From Dendrophyllia cribrosa (lineage: Eukaryota > Cnidaria > Anthozoa > Scleractinia > Dendrophylliidae), in NCBI GenBank assembly GCA_024195265.1, contig JAJLRJ010000013.1, positions 8,420,832-8,484,831 on the forward strand: DNA of 64,000 bases, in the 5' to 3' direction. Below, one piece after another: positions 1-13,000 of this stretch. Numbering within the stretch: position 1 is the stretch's first letter; every line of letters begins with the position of its first letter. Made by a program: the position numbers and the translations under genes. A model generated the notes under the pieces. It searched no databases. It had not been told where the DNA came from and saw only the letters and a list, made by a program, of their open reading frames with translations.

Positions 1-640
1 TGTACCGCCGAAATAGCAAAATTTCGCTTAGCGTATTTCCACGTCATATCGCCACTAAATATACAACTTAGTTGGATAAAAGGATTCTATAGAGCAAAAC
101 AAAAGCAGTAGTTTGGAGATAAAGTGCAGGGCCGGGTTGTTCAAAGCGCGGTTTAGCTAACCCAGGGTTAGCATCAATTTTGATTCCAGTTAAATAATTA
201 ATCAATGGAGATTTTTCCGAAATATTTTTGCCCTTTAGTTTCGTCTCTGACTTGTCTTTCCATGAAACTTATAATTAGCTTTTGGAAACACTTCTAACAA
301 GAGAAATTAAATCCTCGGTTAAGTTTTAATCCTGGATTAGCGTTTATCGGCTTTCGAACAACCGGGCCCAGGATTGCAAGGATTGAAGTGGATTACAGCT
401 CATTGAATTTTATTTATTGACAGGCGGTCAAGAAATCAAACTTGCCATTCTTGTGAAACTTTTGACCTTCCTGCCGTTATTTTGTCTGTTTAGTTCATAT
501 TTCTTTGCTTTGCTTATTGGCGATGGTTTCTTCCAATTTCAAGATAATAAAGTAAACTGAAAGCAAGCTATTGGCCATAATCATCAAAACACGATATTTC
601 AGCCGGGAAGGGTCTCTTTAAATTCTTGCAAACATCTCCG
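1..640. repeat. Dispersed transposon copy with nested MITE
   Basis: Inverted relative to similar sequence at 24740-25100 and 37080-37690 (shared runs around GCGATATAACGTGG and CAAGAATGGCAAGTTTGATT). No coding potential. The copy is interrupted by the element at 130-368. Confidence 0.75.
130..368. mobile_element. 239-bp MITE, GGCC-GGGTTGTTC inverted ends, CAG duplication
   Basis: Ends are GGCCGGGTTGTTC and GAACAACCGGGCC, flanked by CAG on each side. The empty site is visible in the copy near 24960. The 3-bp duplication is compatible with a PIF/Harbinger-type origin, but no transposase is present. Confidence 0.75.
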
Positions 641-845
641 GCCATACGGTTAGTTGAATAACTGCCCAAACATAAGCAAAACAAAGCAAAGATAATAACT
701 TAAAGGGTCGGCATAAAGCTATCATTTTTAGCGTGCACGAGCAAGCTCTCTTTTGGGAGGAGATGGGAAGGGTACTTTTCTCCGTCCCCTACCCCCACGG
801 TAGCTAGTTTGCAAACTACATTAGTCATTTCATGTAATGACTTAC

Positions 846-1084
846 AAGGGATATGTGCGGTAATCGTCAGCTATGCTTCTCACTTGTTCCACTGTGTCAT
901 CTTCATCAGCCTCGACTTCGTACACTTCAAAATCAAACTGGTAAGGCAATCTGTACTGTCCAGCGGACTCCCACTCATCGCTTACCGTCAGGCATCTGAT
1001 CTGTGATTGGCTAGAGGGGTTGCTGTAATTGTACGGACTGACAATAACGCCAACAAATGGTGCTCCTCCTTTTCCAAACCATTC
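846..1084 (-). CDS. MYSM1: MYSM1 exon 9 (end of MPN core; last exon in window)
   Basis: 79 codons plus two bases: [19 protein letters not shown], then a Gln-Ser-rich stretch and [11 protein letters not shown]. The frame would stop at TAA, but the perfect donor GTAAGT overlaps it and later family sequence is missing, so the remaining exons should lie left of position 1. Confidence 0.88.
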
Positions 1085-4000
1085 CTGTCACGGAAACACA
1101 CATGGTTAATTCACTTGACCCCAATGGCCTACAGCTGCCTTCACCGTGGTCAAACGTCCGAGGCAATTTTTGTTTTATTTAGTGGGATTTCATTTAATAT
1201 TAAGTGGAAACGTGGGCAAGGATGTATAAAATAATTAGCTTATGTAATTATCTTTTCATCTTTCTCAAAATAATGAGCTTCTTTTCGTTGAAAACTGACC
1301 AAAACTTTTCGTGCCCGAGTAAAATTGTGTTGGCAAATGACGCCGACAATTCTGCAGTTCATAATTTTCAAACGCTTACAAATTTTTTCACCACCAAGCC
1401 TCGTTTGTACGAAATTCCTTGCAAACCTTTGACAAGTTCACGTTGTTTTTGAGTGGGTATTCCTTTCAACTTTGCTCCTTTGAGAATAAATTGGTGAGAT
1501 TGTCACAGGTTTACACTTCGAAAGCGACGCTTGGGGGTGAAATTAGCTAGTCTGACGTAAACATTCATAAGGGCTATTTACCTTTATATCAACTTAGTTG
1601 ATAAGTAATAGCAATTGGGACTAATTGGGCAAGTAATTTTAAATCGGTCGAGCGCGTAGCACAAATACCCCTGAATTGTGCGACATGAAGTTCAATTATT
1701 AATTAATCGCATCAATAACAAAATTCGAGATTAAAAAATCTATGTGGACTTTTTTGTACTCAAAACGTCTAGGATATTTTCTGTTAGTTTCAGAACCCAT
1801 TTAAGTGTAACTGATTGACGCGCGCGCAACGTAGGTGTCCAATTACAGCTATCCAATTACATTAAGTTGTAATTGGATAGCTGTAATTGGACAAACCAAC
1901 GTGACCGCGCACCAATTACGTAAGAAAAAGGCGCGCGGATGACCAATCACAATCGAGAATTTTGTTATTGATACGATTTAACGAAATTATCTGTCTAGTA
2001 TGATCGTCTAGGTAAGAGAAGTCCTGGCTAAAATAATGGTTACATTCCAAACAAAACACACAGTACCTGAAATTTCGCTTGAGTTTCAATATCACGTACG
2101 GAAGGTATGGGAGCGAATGTAGGATGAGAGTGGTACCAGCCCACCACCGCCAGTCCTCCATGTGCCAATTCTTCCGAGGCCTGGGTCTGAGATACAGGGT
2201 CCATTTCACACTGTAACCCAGTGCTTAAGCTCCTACAAGGTATTGCCTTGGAAACCTAAAAAGCAACATAACGGGTACAATCTTTAGGAAAGAGAAGAGA
2301 CAGAGTGTTGAATGGGGAATTACCCATTTACCTTTTCAGAAAGCCGAAAAACAAATTTGACCAACTAGTATTATCAAAGTACTGTAACTTAAAGTGCGCC
2401 TAACCCCCCAATTTTTTTTTTTTTGCTTAATCAACTCTATGTACGTTGAAACGTTGAATAGTTAAATATTTCTTGTTTTTAACGTCGCGTTAGTGAGTTA
2501 TAGAGATTTGAATTTACAAAATGCTAATTAGATGACGTCAATTCGGGAATCATTTATTATACAACTACTTGTTTTTACCTCCAAGTAATACTTTCTACGA
2601 ATCAATTGACTATCCACAGTTTATATTTGGTATTTCTCAAATTGATTTTCCTTAAGTTGTATACTGCGTATTGTTAATTGACGTAGAAATAATGGCAAAT
2701 TCCCGAATTTACGTCATCTAATTAGCATTTTTTAAATTCAAATCTCTATAACTCACTAACGCGACGTTAAAAACAAGAAATATTTAACTATTCAACTTTT
2801 CAACGTACAGAGTTGATTAAGCCAAAAAACAATTTTCGGGTCAGGTGCACTTTAAGCCCACGCGAATGCCACAAGCAGCCGGCAGCGATGAGGAGCGGCT
2901 GCATTCGTGGGCTACAAAGTGACCTACTGACCGCAACACAGAACACGAAAATATACTGCTCAAGAGCTTTTATTTGAATGGGTACATTTTAAAAATGATT
3001 TCATCCACAGACTCAAAAGCTAGAACCACCTTGAATGGCATAATAAACAGTACCACAGGAAAGTACTGCTCAGTAGCTTTCATTTGAATGGTCTCACTTT
3101 AGGTTTTCATCCACAGACTCAAAAGATAGAACCACCTTGTACAGCATAATGAACAGTACTACAGGAAAGTACTGCTCAATTGCTTTCATTTGAATGGTAA
3201 CACTTTAGGATTTCACCTATAGACTCAAAAGTAAGAACCACCTTGTACAGCATAATAAACAGTACCACAGGAAAGTACTGCTCAATAGCTTTCATTTGAA
3301 TGGTCACACATTAGGATTTCATCCACAGACTCAAAAGTTAGAATCACGATAAGTTGTAGAGCATAATAAACAGTACCAAAGGTAAGTACTGCTCAATAGT
3401 TTCCATGGTTACCTTTAATATCCTTGACTCATGCAAGTAGTTTCCTCCTAACAGACCAATCACCTCAGTAGTCGACATATGCGCATGCGTGTCCATAACC
3501 ACCAAAGTTTCTGATTGGATAACAACATCAAAAGGCACCGCACTCGCAGAGAGAAATTTGCGGCAAGGAACCAAAAGGAACGGATCATACGAAGGCTTGT
3601 TTCGTGAGGGTCTTTTTCTGGGGGGTGCTGCAGAGCCCTTGTCATTTGAAGCCCCTTCTGATGGAGGTTGTTCGTCTGGGGACAAGTGCTGAAATAAAAA
3701 AATTACCGCATTTAATCACATAAACATTCCGGGAGTTTATAACAAATTCAGTACCTTAGATGGTGTTATATGTCAAAGGAGCGATGACTGCAATTATCGT
3801 CAAGAACCAAGAACTATATTGTATAAGCTATAATATATAGATAATATACTATAATCTATTGTTGTTATATTGCCGAGTGTCGAAAGTAACTTCATGATGC
3901 TTTGGTTTTACATTGCTAATTTGTGATTGGCTAAAAAATCTCGCGCCACAGGCACTTTCTCGACCAATCGGAAGTAAAACAAAAACCAATCGTGACTTGC

Positions 4001-7000
4001 TCGCACGCGTTTTCCCGCGCTTGGCCGTCGGCTACATGTATTTGCTTTGAGTTCTGATTGGTTCATTGGATTGTCTGCGTCTGTTGTGATTGGTCAGAAT
4101 AATTATTTTGGTTTTGGTTTTATAGCACGATATCCCCTCAAGAATAATGGATAGCATTACTTGCAAAGAGCAGCTTAAAATTATGGATATCATTAATTCA
4201 GGCTACTTAACGAAGTGGAACGAAGACTCAAATTATATTAAAGCAACGGCGCGGTGACAATTTTTGGATAACGAAGCTCACGAGCTGGAAAAATTGGGTA
4301 TATACTCCATGGAGGTTTTTAATTATATGCACACAAAACTATCCGGCATTTATTTAGGGTTAAAAACTCATTTTGAAATGGTTAGCTTTTATTTACTGTT
4401 ATGGATATCACTACCCATAACAGTAAATAAAAGCTAACCATTTTAAAATGAGTGTTTAACCCTAAATAAATGCCGGATAGTTTTGTGTGCATATAATTAA
4501 AAACCTCCATGGAGTATATACCCAATTTTTCCAGCTCGTGAGCTTCGTTATCCAATAGAGTTAGCCTAACCCTAACCCTACCCCTAACCATAATCTTCTT
4601 TCATTGGCACTTTTCCCCTTTTTACTCCCTTTCGCGGTCGCCACCTTTTTTCTGTTATGGTGCAACAAAGCACCACGGGAAGATACCATCCCGGTGGCGG
4701 CCTGAATTAATGATATCCATAGTTTCAAGCTACTCTTTGCAAGTGATACTATTCATTATTCTTACGGGGATACCGTGTTGGGTTTTACGACATCCAACTG
4801 AAAGCCGCTCTAAATTGAAATGCCACGTTCTAGAGCAGTTTTCAATTGAGTGTCGTAAAACCAAAACCAAAGTAATTACTCTGACCAATCACAGCAGTCG
4901 TAAACAATCCAATGAACCAATCAGAGCTCGAAGCAATTACATGTCGCGGGCGCCAAGCGCGGGAAAACGCGTGCGAGCAAGTCACGATTGGTTTTGGTTT
5001 TACTTCTGATTGGTCGAGAAAGTGGCGCGAGATTTTTTAGCCAATCACAAAGCGTAGCAATGCAAAACCAAAGCAATTGTGTAATTACTTTCGACAGTCA
5101 ATTGAAAACTGCTCTATTACTTATAATAACCCTTTCACTCTCAGAGTCAATAATAAACACTTAATGACTGATCTCGAGGGAAACAGAAATTTTGTTTTCC
5201 GAGAATCTCGATGTTTCCCGAGACGACGTCGAGGGGAACATCGAGATTCGAGGGAAACAAAATTCACTGTTTCCCTTGGGATCAGTCATTAAGTGACTTG
5301 TTATAAAGAAACACAAAAACACAACACAGTTTGAAAAACGTGCCGAGCACTCGAGGTAAACGTAATTAACATCAATCGAATCATAATCATGCCACCTTTT
5401 GTCACGGTCTGATCACGTGCGCTAGCGGGCAACAGTGCAATGATGCCCTCTGACGTCAGAATTGTTGCCCGCTTAGGACAATTGGCTGGAAATAGTTTGT
5501 TTGTTAGATATCATGTGGCCATGAATCAACCAATCAATGCATGTGTTGTATTGAGAAAAATGCCAGCTATATAACAATGAGACACGTGATGTAGTTGTAG
5601 CTTTTGAGTCTGTTGACGAAATCCAATGATGTGACCATTCAAATGAAAGCTCTTCAGCAGTAGTTTTACATGGTACCATTTGTTTTTCAATATTTTGCAA
5701 AATGAAATTTGGGATTTTTCTTGAATTTTTTATATTTGGCACTCTTGGGAGTTGAAGAGTTAAGTGGGGATGGGGGATGCTCATGCTGGCGTTACTATGA
5801 CAGCAGGCGTTTATTCAAGTGCAGTCATGCCTCCTTAACACGGACACCAAAGGGCCAGACCAAAGTGTCCACATTATAGAGGTAGGGATTGTATGAATTC
5901 TGGTATCTTCTGGACCAACTGAACTGTCCATAATAGAGAGGTGTCCGTATTATAAAGGTGTCCGTAAGGAGAGGTTGAACTGTAAACACCATAGGGTCCT
6001 TTCGATATTAATAATAAAATTCAACTTGATAGTAAGGCCTGAAGGATACAATACAAACATTTCCTATTACCTGTATGGTCATGCCCTCTGGAGTACTGTA
6101 GTCGACCAAGTCCCCATCCTTATTCCTCGGCCGTTTCTTTCTTGGTCTCAGTGAATTTACCCAGGATTCCATGTGGACGTTTTCTTTTACATCTGTAACC
6201 TCTCCTTGCTGTCTGACCCGGGGGACTGGTCTATCAAGGCATCCCTCATTTATAGCTCCAATGTCTTCTAAGAAAGCGTGTACCCTCCCAATAGAGTTCA
6301 CATCGCCGCAATTTCGAAGGCCGCCTCGTGCTGCAGTTTTAAAAAGGTAGCTTGGTTTGGTCTTTTCCCACATGTCGAGAATATAGTTGCGAATTTTCAT
6401 GTATCTCTCTGGAGTCTTAAGAGCTCTTCCCATGAAAAATTCGGCATTGTGTTCTTTTTCGACATCTTGAACAATATTCCTGTCGATAACAACTTGATTG
6501 TAAAGCGCGCTGGAGTTGTCAATGTTTTCCCCGGGTTGCTCGCGGTCGGAAGGTTGTATGAGCTCAGAGCATGTTACTTCACCACACGTGACTGGAGCCC
6601 AGTCCTTCTCAAGAGCACTGTTATTAGCGCACTGAGAATCAAAGTCATTCAAATCAAAATAGAAATTGTCTGCGTTTACATGATCCTCAACAGTTTTTAC
6701 AATTGGTGCAGCGTGACATTCCTGCTGCGTCATATCGCGTGATGTTTCTACAGCGTGGCTCGCATTCGGCAGTTGTGAGCTGTTACTATCACCAGCAACG
6801 TTTATCATACTGTCCTGGCTGTTACATTCATAATGAAGCTGAGGAGAAAAGCTTTCGTCGCAATCACGCTTCAAATTATCTTGTCCATTGTTTAAAACAC
6901 TTAATCTAACCGTGTCGTTCATAACCCTGTTAGTTTCTTCTCCAAATTTGCATTCCTCTGGTGAGGCAGTCTCTGTGCTTATACAGCACGGAGATAAATG

Positions 7001-10000
7001 AGTTTCCACCTCCTCTTCGTTGATGGGAAGACAGTTGTCAAAAACAACAGAGGCATGATTCACTTCTGAACTGGTAAAAGTGCTTGTTTCTATTACTGAA
7101 TCCTGAAAAATGACAACCAAAGACATGACAAATTAAAATCATAAGATTTTCTAACATCACGCAAAAAATAAAAATGAAACAAATGAAACAAAACTTCAAA
7201 CATAAAATAAAAATAAAAATAAATATTATTCCTCATATTATGGACCAAAAAAACTATCATAAATCTTTTTGGCAAACTGGTATCCTTTACAAACGAGCCA
7301 CCAAATGTATATCATTTATTCATAGTTCTTCGCGAACCATCAAAACTGTTGAGAAGGTAAATTGGCCATCATAAAAAGACTAAGAAAGCTGACGTTTCGA
7401 GCGCTAGTTCTTGTAATCGTCAGAGCGTGACTCACTCTGACAAAAAACTGGCGCTAAAAACGTCAGCTTTTTAAATCTTTTTGCGGTGGCCAATTCGCCT
7501 TTCTATCAACCCAGTTGATAAAGCCAAATTTTAATGTGTCACTTTTTTTCTGTAGAAACTAAACCCTTTATTGTTTAGCCATTAAAAGTCGCCTACGCTG
7601 TGTAGATTACTTTCAAGTTGTCTCTCTCCCAGGGAGCGAATCTGTGAACACGGGCGAAAACTACCTCCCGCGAGGAAAACTTTTCTCAGTCTTTCCTCGA
7701 GCGTCGCGTCCCATTGCACGAGGCGATTTTTATGTGCAAACGCTTAATCACCCGCTCGACTTAAGGTGAAATAAGAGACTAGATACTCATTCTGGTTCCC
7801 GTTTGGACTCGGGATGTTTAGAAAACAAACTGAACCAAATTTGAAACTGTACATGGCGCAGTGTGTCTAGAAATAACTTAATTCCCACCAAGGCAGTTCT
7901 ACTTCACTGACCTGGGGATCTTCCTCTGTTGCTGCTGCTTGGACAAGAGCTGAGTAAACAGCCTCAGGACATGAAGTAGTTTGGCCTGAGATAAATAAAA
8001 AAAAAATGATTATCGCATTTACTCGACTAAACAGTTACTGTGACCTCTTTATTATGCTGTACAAGGTGGTTCTAACTTTTGTGTTTGTGTATAGACACTT
8101 TTGATAAATACCACGATACATCATTTTCCGCTAATGACGTCAAACATATTCTTTTGAATTCTCTTGCAATTCAAAAGAATATGTTTGACGTCATTAGCGG
8201 AAAATGATGCATCGTGGTATTTATTAAAAGGGTCTATAAAATCCTAAAATGAGACCATTTAAATGAAAGCTATTGAGCATTACTTTTCTGTCGTGCGGTT
8301 TATTATGTCATACAAGGTGGTTCTAACTTTTGAGTTTGTGTATAAAATCCTAAATTGTGACCATTCAAATGAAAGCTATTGAGCAGTACGTTTTTGTGGT
8401 GCTGTTTATTATAACGAACAAGGTGAACCTTTTGTGAAATGCACCTCTGGGCACAATTCAGAGTAGATATAGTTTACCTGGAATTAAGATGTTATCTACT
8501 TCTTCGTTGTCTGAACCATCAATATCTACTTCAACATCTTCGTCTGATTCGCACTCTGGTTTTTCTTTAGCACTAAAGGAGACTCCTCTGCACTGCTCAG
8601 TTTGTTCATCTTCTGATAAACCATTATCCTCAACCACTTCTTCGACGTTGGAAAACACTAATGTTTCATCGCATTGCTCCAGTATTTCTTGGGTTTCATG
8701 TATTTCCGATTTCACGAGGTTCTTGTTCTGTGAAACAAAGTATAAAAATTTGATAAGCACAAGAAAGTTAGATTGTCTCCCTTTTCTTTCTGGTACACAC
8801 TTAAATCTGGTAAGTTTATTGGCCACTATAAACACAATCAGAGGTTGACGTTTCGACCATAATTCATCAGAATATTTTAACCTGTTTACGGTAACAAATT
8901 TTTGGCATTTCACCTCCCCACCAACAAAGTGCCAAAATTTCTTTAGATTCTGAAGAAATAACCTTCATCTCTCAGGGACATTCTAGCTTGTGAAACATAT
9001 AAGGGTAAAAAAAAAGCCTGCATTCAAGAAACCCAACACTTGGGTTCCTTTTCTTTGCAGTAGACAATTTTCACGTGCATTCATTATTTCACCCTAGGGG
9101 GTACTCCCGTATATAAGCTATATAGGTATATGCAGCCCCATAGGGTATGGTTTTTGAGCCATTTTGGGTATAGATTTGAGTAAAGTCCAGGACCGCACGC
9201 ATACGGGAGCTACGCTACTCCATGACAGGAATCACCAAGTGTCCTTACCTATAAATGTTCACCATAACTCACCTAATTCTATCACATATGATTAATAATA
9301 TGAAAAAGACAAACAATTTTGTAAAATATAAAGTATTTGTTAATTAAACAATACTTGCGTGCAATCATGGACAGAAGTGGAAAATGCAAGGCTCGAAATT
9401 AACACTCGCTAACTCGCAAAATGCGAGTGTTTTTTGGAAGTTGTGAGTCTGAAAAATATCCTCTAGCAAACTTTTGCGAGTAAGCATTTCTCTAATAAAA
9501 GTTGGAGGGTAAAAGTGAACGTTCCTGGAGATCATTGTGGTTTTACACAGAACCTGTGCACACTTTATCTACGCATTCACATTTTGTTGGAATCAGCAAC
9601 GTGACAGAAGAGAATGAATTTCACGCTTTGTGAGCCACTTTTGTTGTAGATGTCTAAGATAACCGGTTTTTTTTTTTTCAAGAGACCCTGGACCTCTAAG
9701 ACTACCGGTAACGTGACCAACGATGACAATGTCTTGCCCGACAACCCCCAGCCGCCAAAGAAACAACAGGACAATGCCGGCAAAGAAGACTTGTCTACAA
9801 AATTAACAGTATACTATTAACAAGGTATTTTAACGATATTATCAGAGTCATCAAACACTGATCAAAGGGAAAATGACTGCAAAAAAATAGCTAGTGACCT
9901 TACTAGTTTTGCTGGTTGAAAAAATCTTACTACTGTAGCAAAACTTTGCTGGTGGACTAAAAAGTTTGAACCCTGAAATGGGTATGAAAATGGCGTAGTC

Positions 10001-13000
10001 TGGTCTGAAATAGGGTCCGGTTTGGAGAACCGGAAGGTACATGTACATGTACACCCACACCAAAAAATTGTGACAAGTATCCCCTGGGTATTTCACTTGC
10101 TCGGCTATCACTAAAATAAAACAATCAAGGACTGAATGTACATGTAGTCTAGAAGAAAGTAAGACAAGCAACAGGAAAATCGAAAACTTTCGCCTTAATA
10201 CTGACACCTTTTGTTTGAAGTACTGTTTGGCGTAGTTTTTAACTTGGAGAGCTGTTCGAGTGTCAATTATGTTTGCTATTTTTGTCCAGCTTCGTCCATA
10301 AAGACCCTGATAATGAAACACAATACAACAATCAATCAATTACATGAGACTGAGAATTGATCAGATTCTTGTTCAATGATTCCTTATTTTTTGTGATGCT
10401 GCTTTTACATGCTTTATAAAATACTAAAAGAAATGTGCGCGTTTTGATTGGAGTTCATTATTACTAGATAAACCACACAGCCTATATCGCTAATCACTTA
10501 TCTCATGTTTTTTTGTAATTCCCATGTTTCGCTCCACTGACTCCCTACCACCTGTGTCCAATTCCCCACCCTCCCCACCCTGTGTCCAATTTCCCACCCT
10601 CCCCACCCTGTGTCCAATTTCCCATCCTCCCCACCCTGTGTCCAATTCCCCACCATCCCCACTCTGTGTCCAATTCCCCACCCTCCCCTCCCTCGACACC
10701 GTCACCAAGGGTAAGACAGGTGACCAGTACATATTGCATGCTCAATGTTAACAGCCGATCGACCAAGTGAAAATTTGCACATTTTCCTCCATAACTCGTT
10801 CGGCACTTCATGATCACATATTCAAGAATTAAAAACCGAAAGACAATTTTGCACAAGGGAAACCCCAAAATAATGGTCCTTAGGATTTGTTTGTTTAGTA
10901 AAATTAACAAGAACTCTTCAAGTAGTGAAGTCGGGTTTTAAGGGTCTTGTACATCTGTAAGTGCCCCTAAAGTACGGGAATTAATTCAATTGTTTTACAG
11001 TCGCTTTTCCGGATACACAAGGTGATCCGTCACGCACATTACTACATTATTGAAACTTAGTTTCAGTCTTTCGCAATCACTTGTGCATGCAAGGTCAACT
11101 TTAACTTCAACTTCAACTTTATTACTTTCATTTATCTGTTGCTCGAAAAGAAAGAAAAGGAAATTGTTATCGAATAGAACTCTCGCCAAATCCGGCAATA
11201 ATGTAAGTTCATTACTTGATATGTTTTGTTTCAACATTAACCTTTGTTGTAAATAAATCCAATTCATTCATGAGCTTGAAGTTGCTATGTCAACTAATAT
11301 GACATCACTAACACTTCACCGTAGGCTACAAACCACTTGAAAAGAACGAGAAGCAGCCCAACTAATAAGGCTGTGGATGGCCAGGATGGAAATTGACTAT
11401 GACTTTAAAAAAAATAGGAACAATGTTTCATGTTCTTTTCTTTGTGTCTTCAAAAAAAAAGAAAAAAAAAACTAATTAGAGTTTGCTTTCCTTTCAAGAG
11501 TGCCACAAAGCAAATTTCAGGAAAAATCCCAATTATTTTATTTTTATAAAACATTGAAAAACAAAAAGTAACCATGCAAAAGTACTGCTGAAGAGGTTTC
11601 ATTTGAATGGTCACACCATAGGATATTGTATACTGACTCAAAAGTTGAGGGTTGTCCAATACTCGGACAAATTTATGCATAGCATTGTATATTGTTATTA
11701 TATGACCATAACAATAGTTTAACAATACATTCTAGAACAGCACAATAATTGAAGGGCCGAGAGCATGTCCAGCCTATATGACTTTTTAGGCCTTTTTTTA
11801 TTTTTTCTCGCTCAAAATAGCTCAGAATAGCCTCATTTTATCGTACAGCGAATAATATCACAAGCCCTTGTCGAATTTGCACTAACCCTAAGGAATTTGA
11901 CCAATTTCACCTGAAAAAAGCAGAGTTCTGGCCCTCCAGTGCTTTGACGGTACATTCAGAGCGCAATTTCGAAGCCATTTGAAAGCAGTTTGGCCGTGAG
12001 AATACGCGACTGCAATACTTCTGACCAGTGCCAACAACTAAACGAAAATACCGTTATTTACGCACGCCTGGCTCGCTTATCTATCGTGAGCTCACTACGG
12101 CAACACATCGCCTCTGTAGCGTGTGTGTAAGCCAACGTGTATGAGGCCTGTCCGGTGATTGAAAGACGTCATTAAGTCCGGAAATCCTTGAGTCTCTAGC
12201 ACTTCTCAAAGAAACGAGTCGTGTTTCTTGTCCTTCCTTGTGTCTGAAGCGCCATTTAGCGCTCGAGGTGAAAAACGGACCTTGGTCGGGAAGACGAGCC
12301 GGCGGGAAAGTCTGGAATCACTTCGGATCAGAAAAGGGGCAGCGTTGAGAGTTGTGGGCCATTTCCCATCCCGTGCCGTGGTCGAAATGCCCGATATCCG
12401 AAGTGCTTTGAGACTTATAGTATTTTGCAATAACTTTCGGGCGGGAACTCCATTTCGGTTTTGTTGTAGGATTTCCCGACATGCTTTGCGACAGTGGTAG
12501 ATGGGTCCGCTGTGCGTGGTCGGGCACTTGAAATACAGCTTTGGGCAGCTCGAAGTGAGTTGTTGCTGGCCGGCGGGAAGACGTTTCTCATTTGGAGTCT
12601 TTAATGCAACATTAAATTCGATCTAAAAGGATTTTGAAATCGAGATACGCGCTTTGATGCGTATCAACCTTTAAATAATAAAACTTAGCCTGAAGTGAGC
12701 ATGTGTTCGTCGGTGGTCTAGTGGTTTGGTCGGGGATTTGCGCTCGGACGGCTCCGGGTTCGAATCACGCTCAGCATCATTTTTTTTTTTTTTTTTTCTT
12801 CGAACTGGACATTATGAAAGTGATTTACTTTTTTTGCGTTCGTCAAAATTCCTTACGTTTAATTTTAAAAAAATATCGAACCGTGTCAGTGCGAAAACAG
12901 AAGCTTACCGCAATATTGCGTTACAATAGGAGCCTTTGATTGATTGATTTTTTTTTTTTGCATACGGTATTTCTCGAAAACGACGGAAAAAACAACGGAA

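Noticed and set aside
809..1006. Plus-strand open frame at the left edge
   Set aside because: It is the antisense shadow of MYSM1 exon 9; the minus strand matches the MPN domain.
6278..6742. 154-codon plus-strand frame
   Set aside because: Antisense to the SWIRM exon of MYSM1; no domain of its own.
10490..10910. Gly/Trp-rich and Pro-rich frames on both strands
   Set aside because: Products of the 29-bp minisatellite read in several frames.
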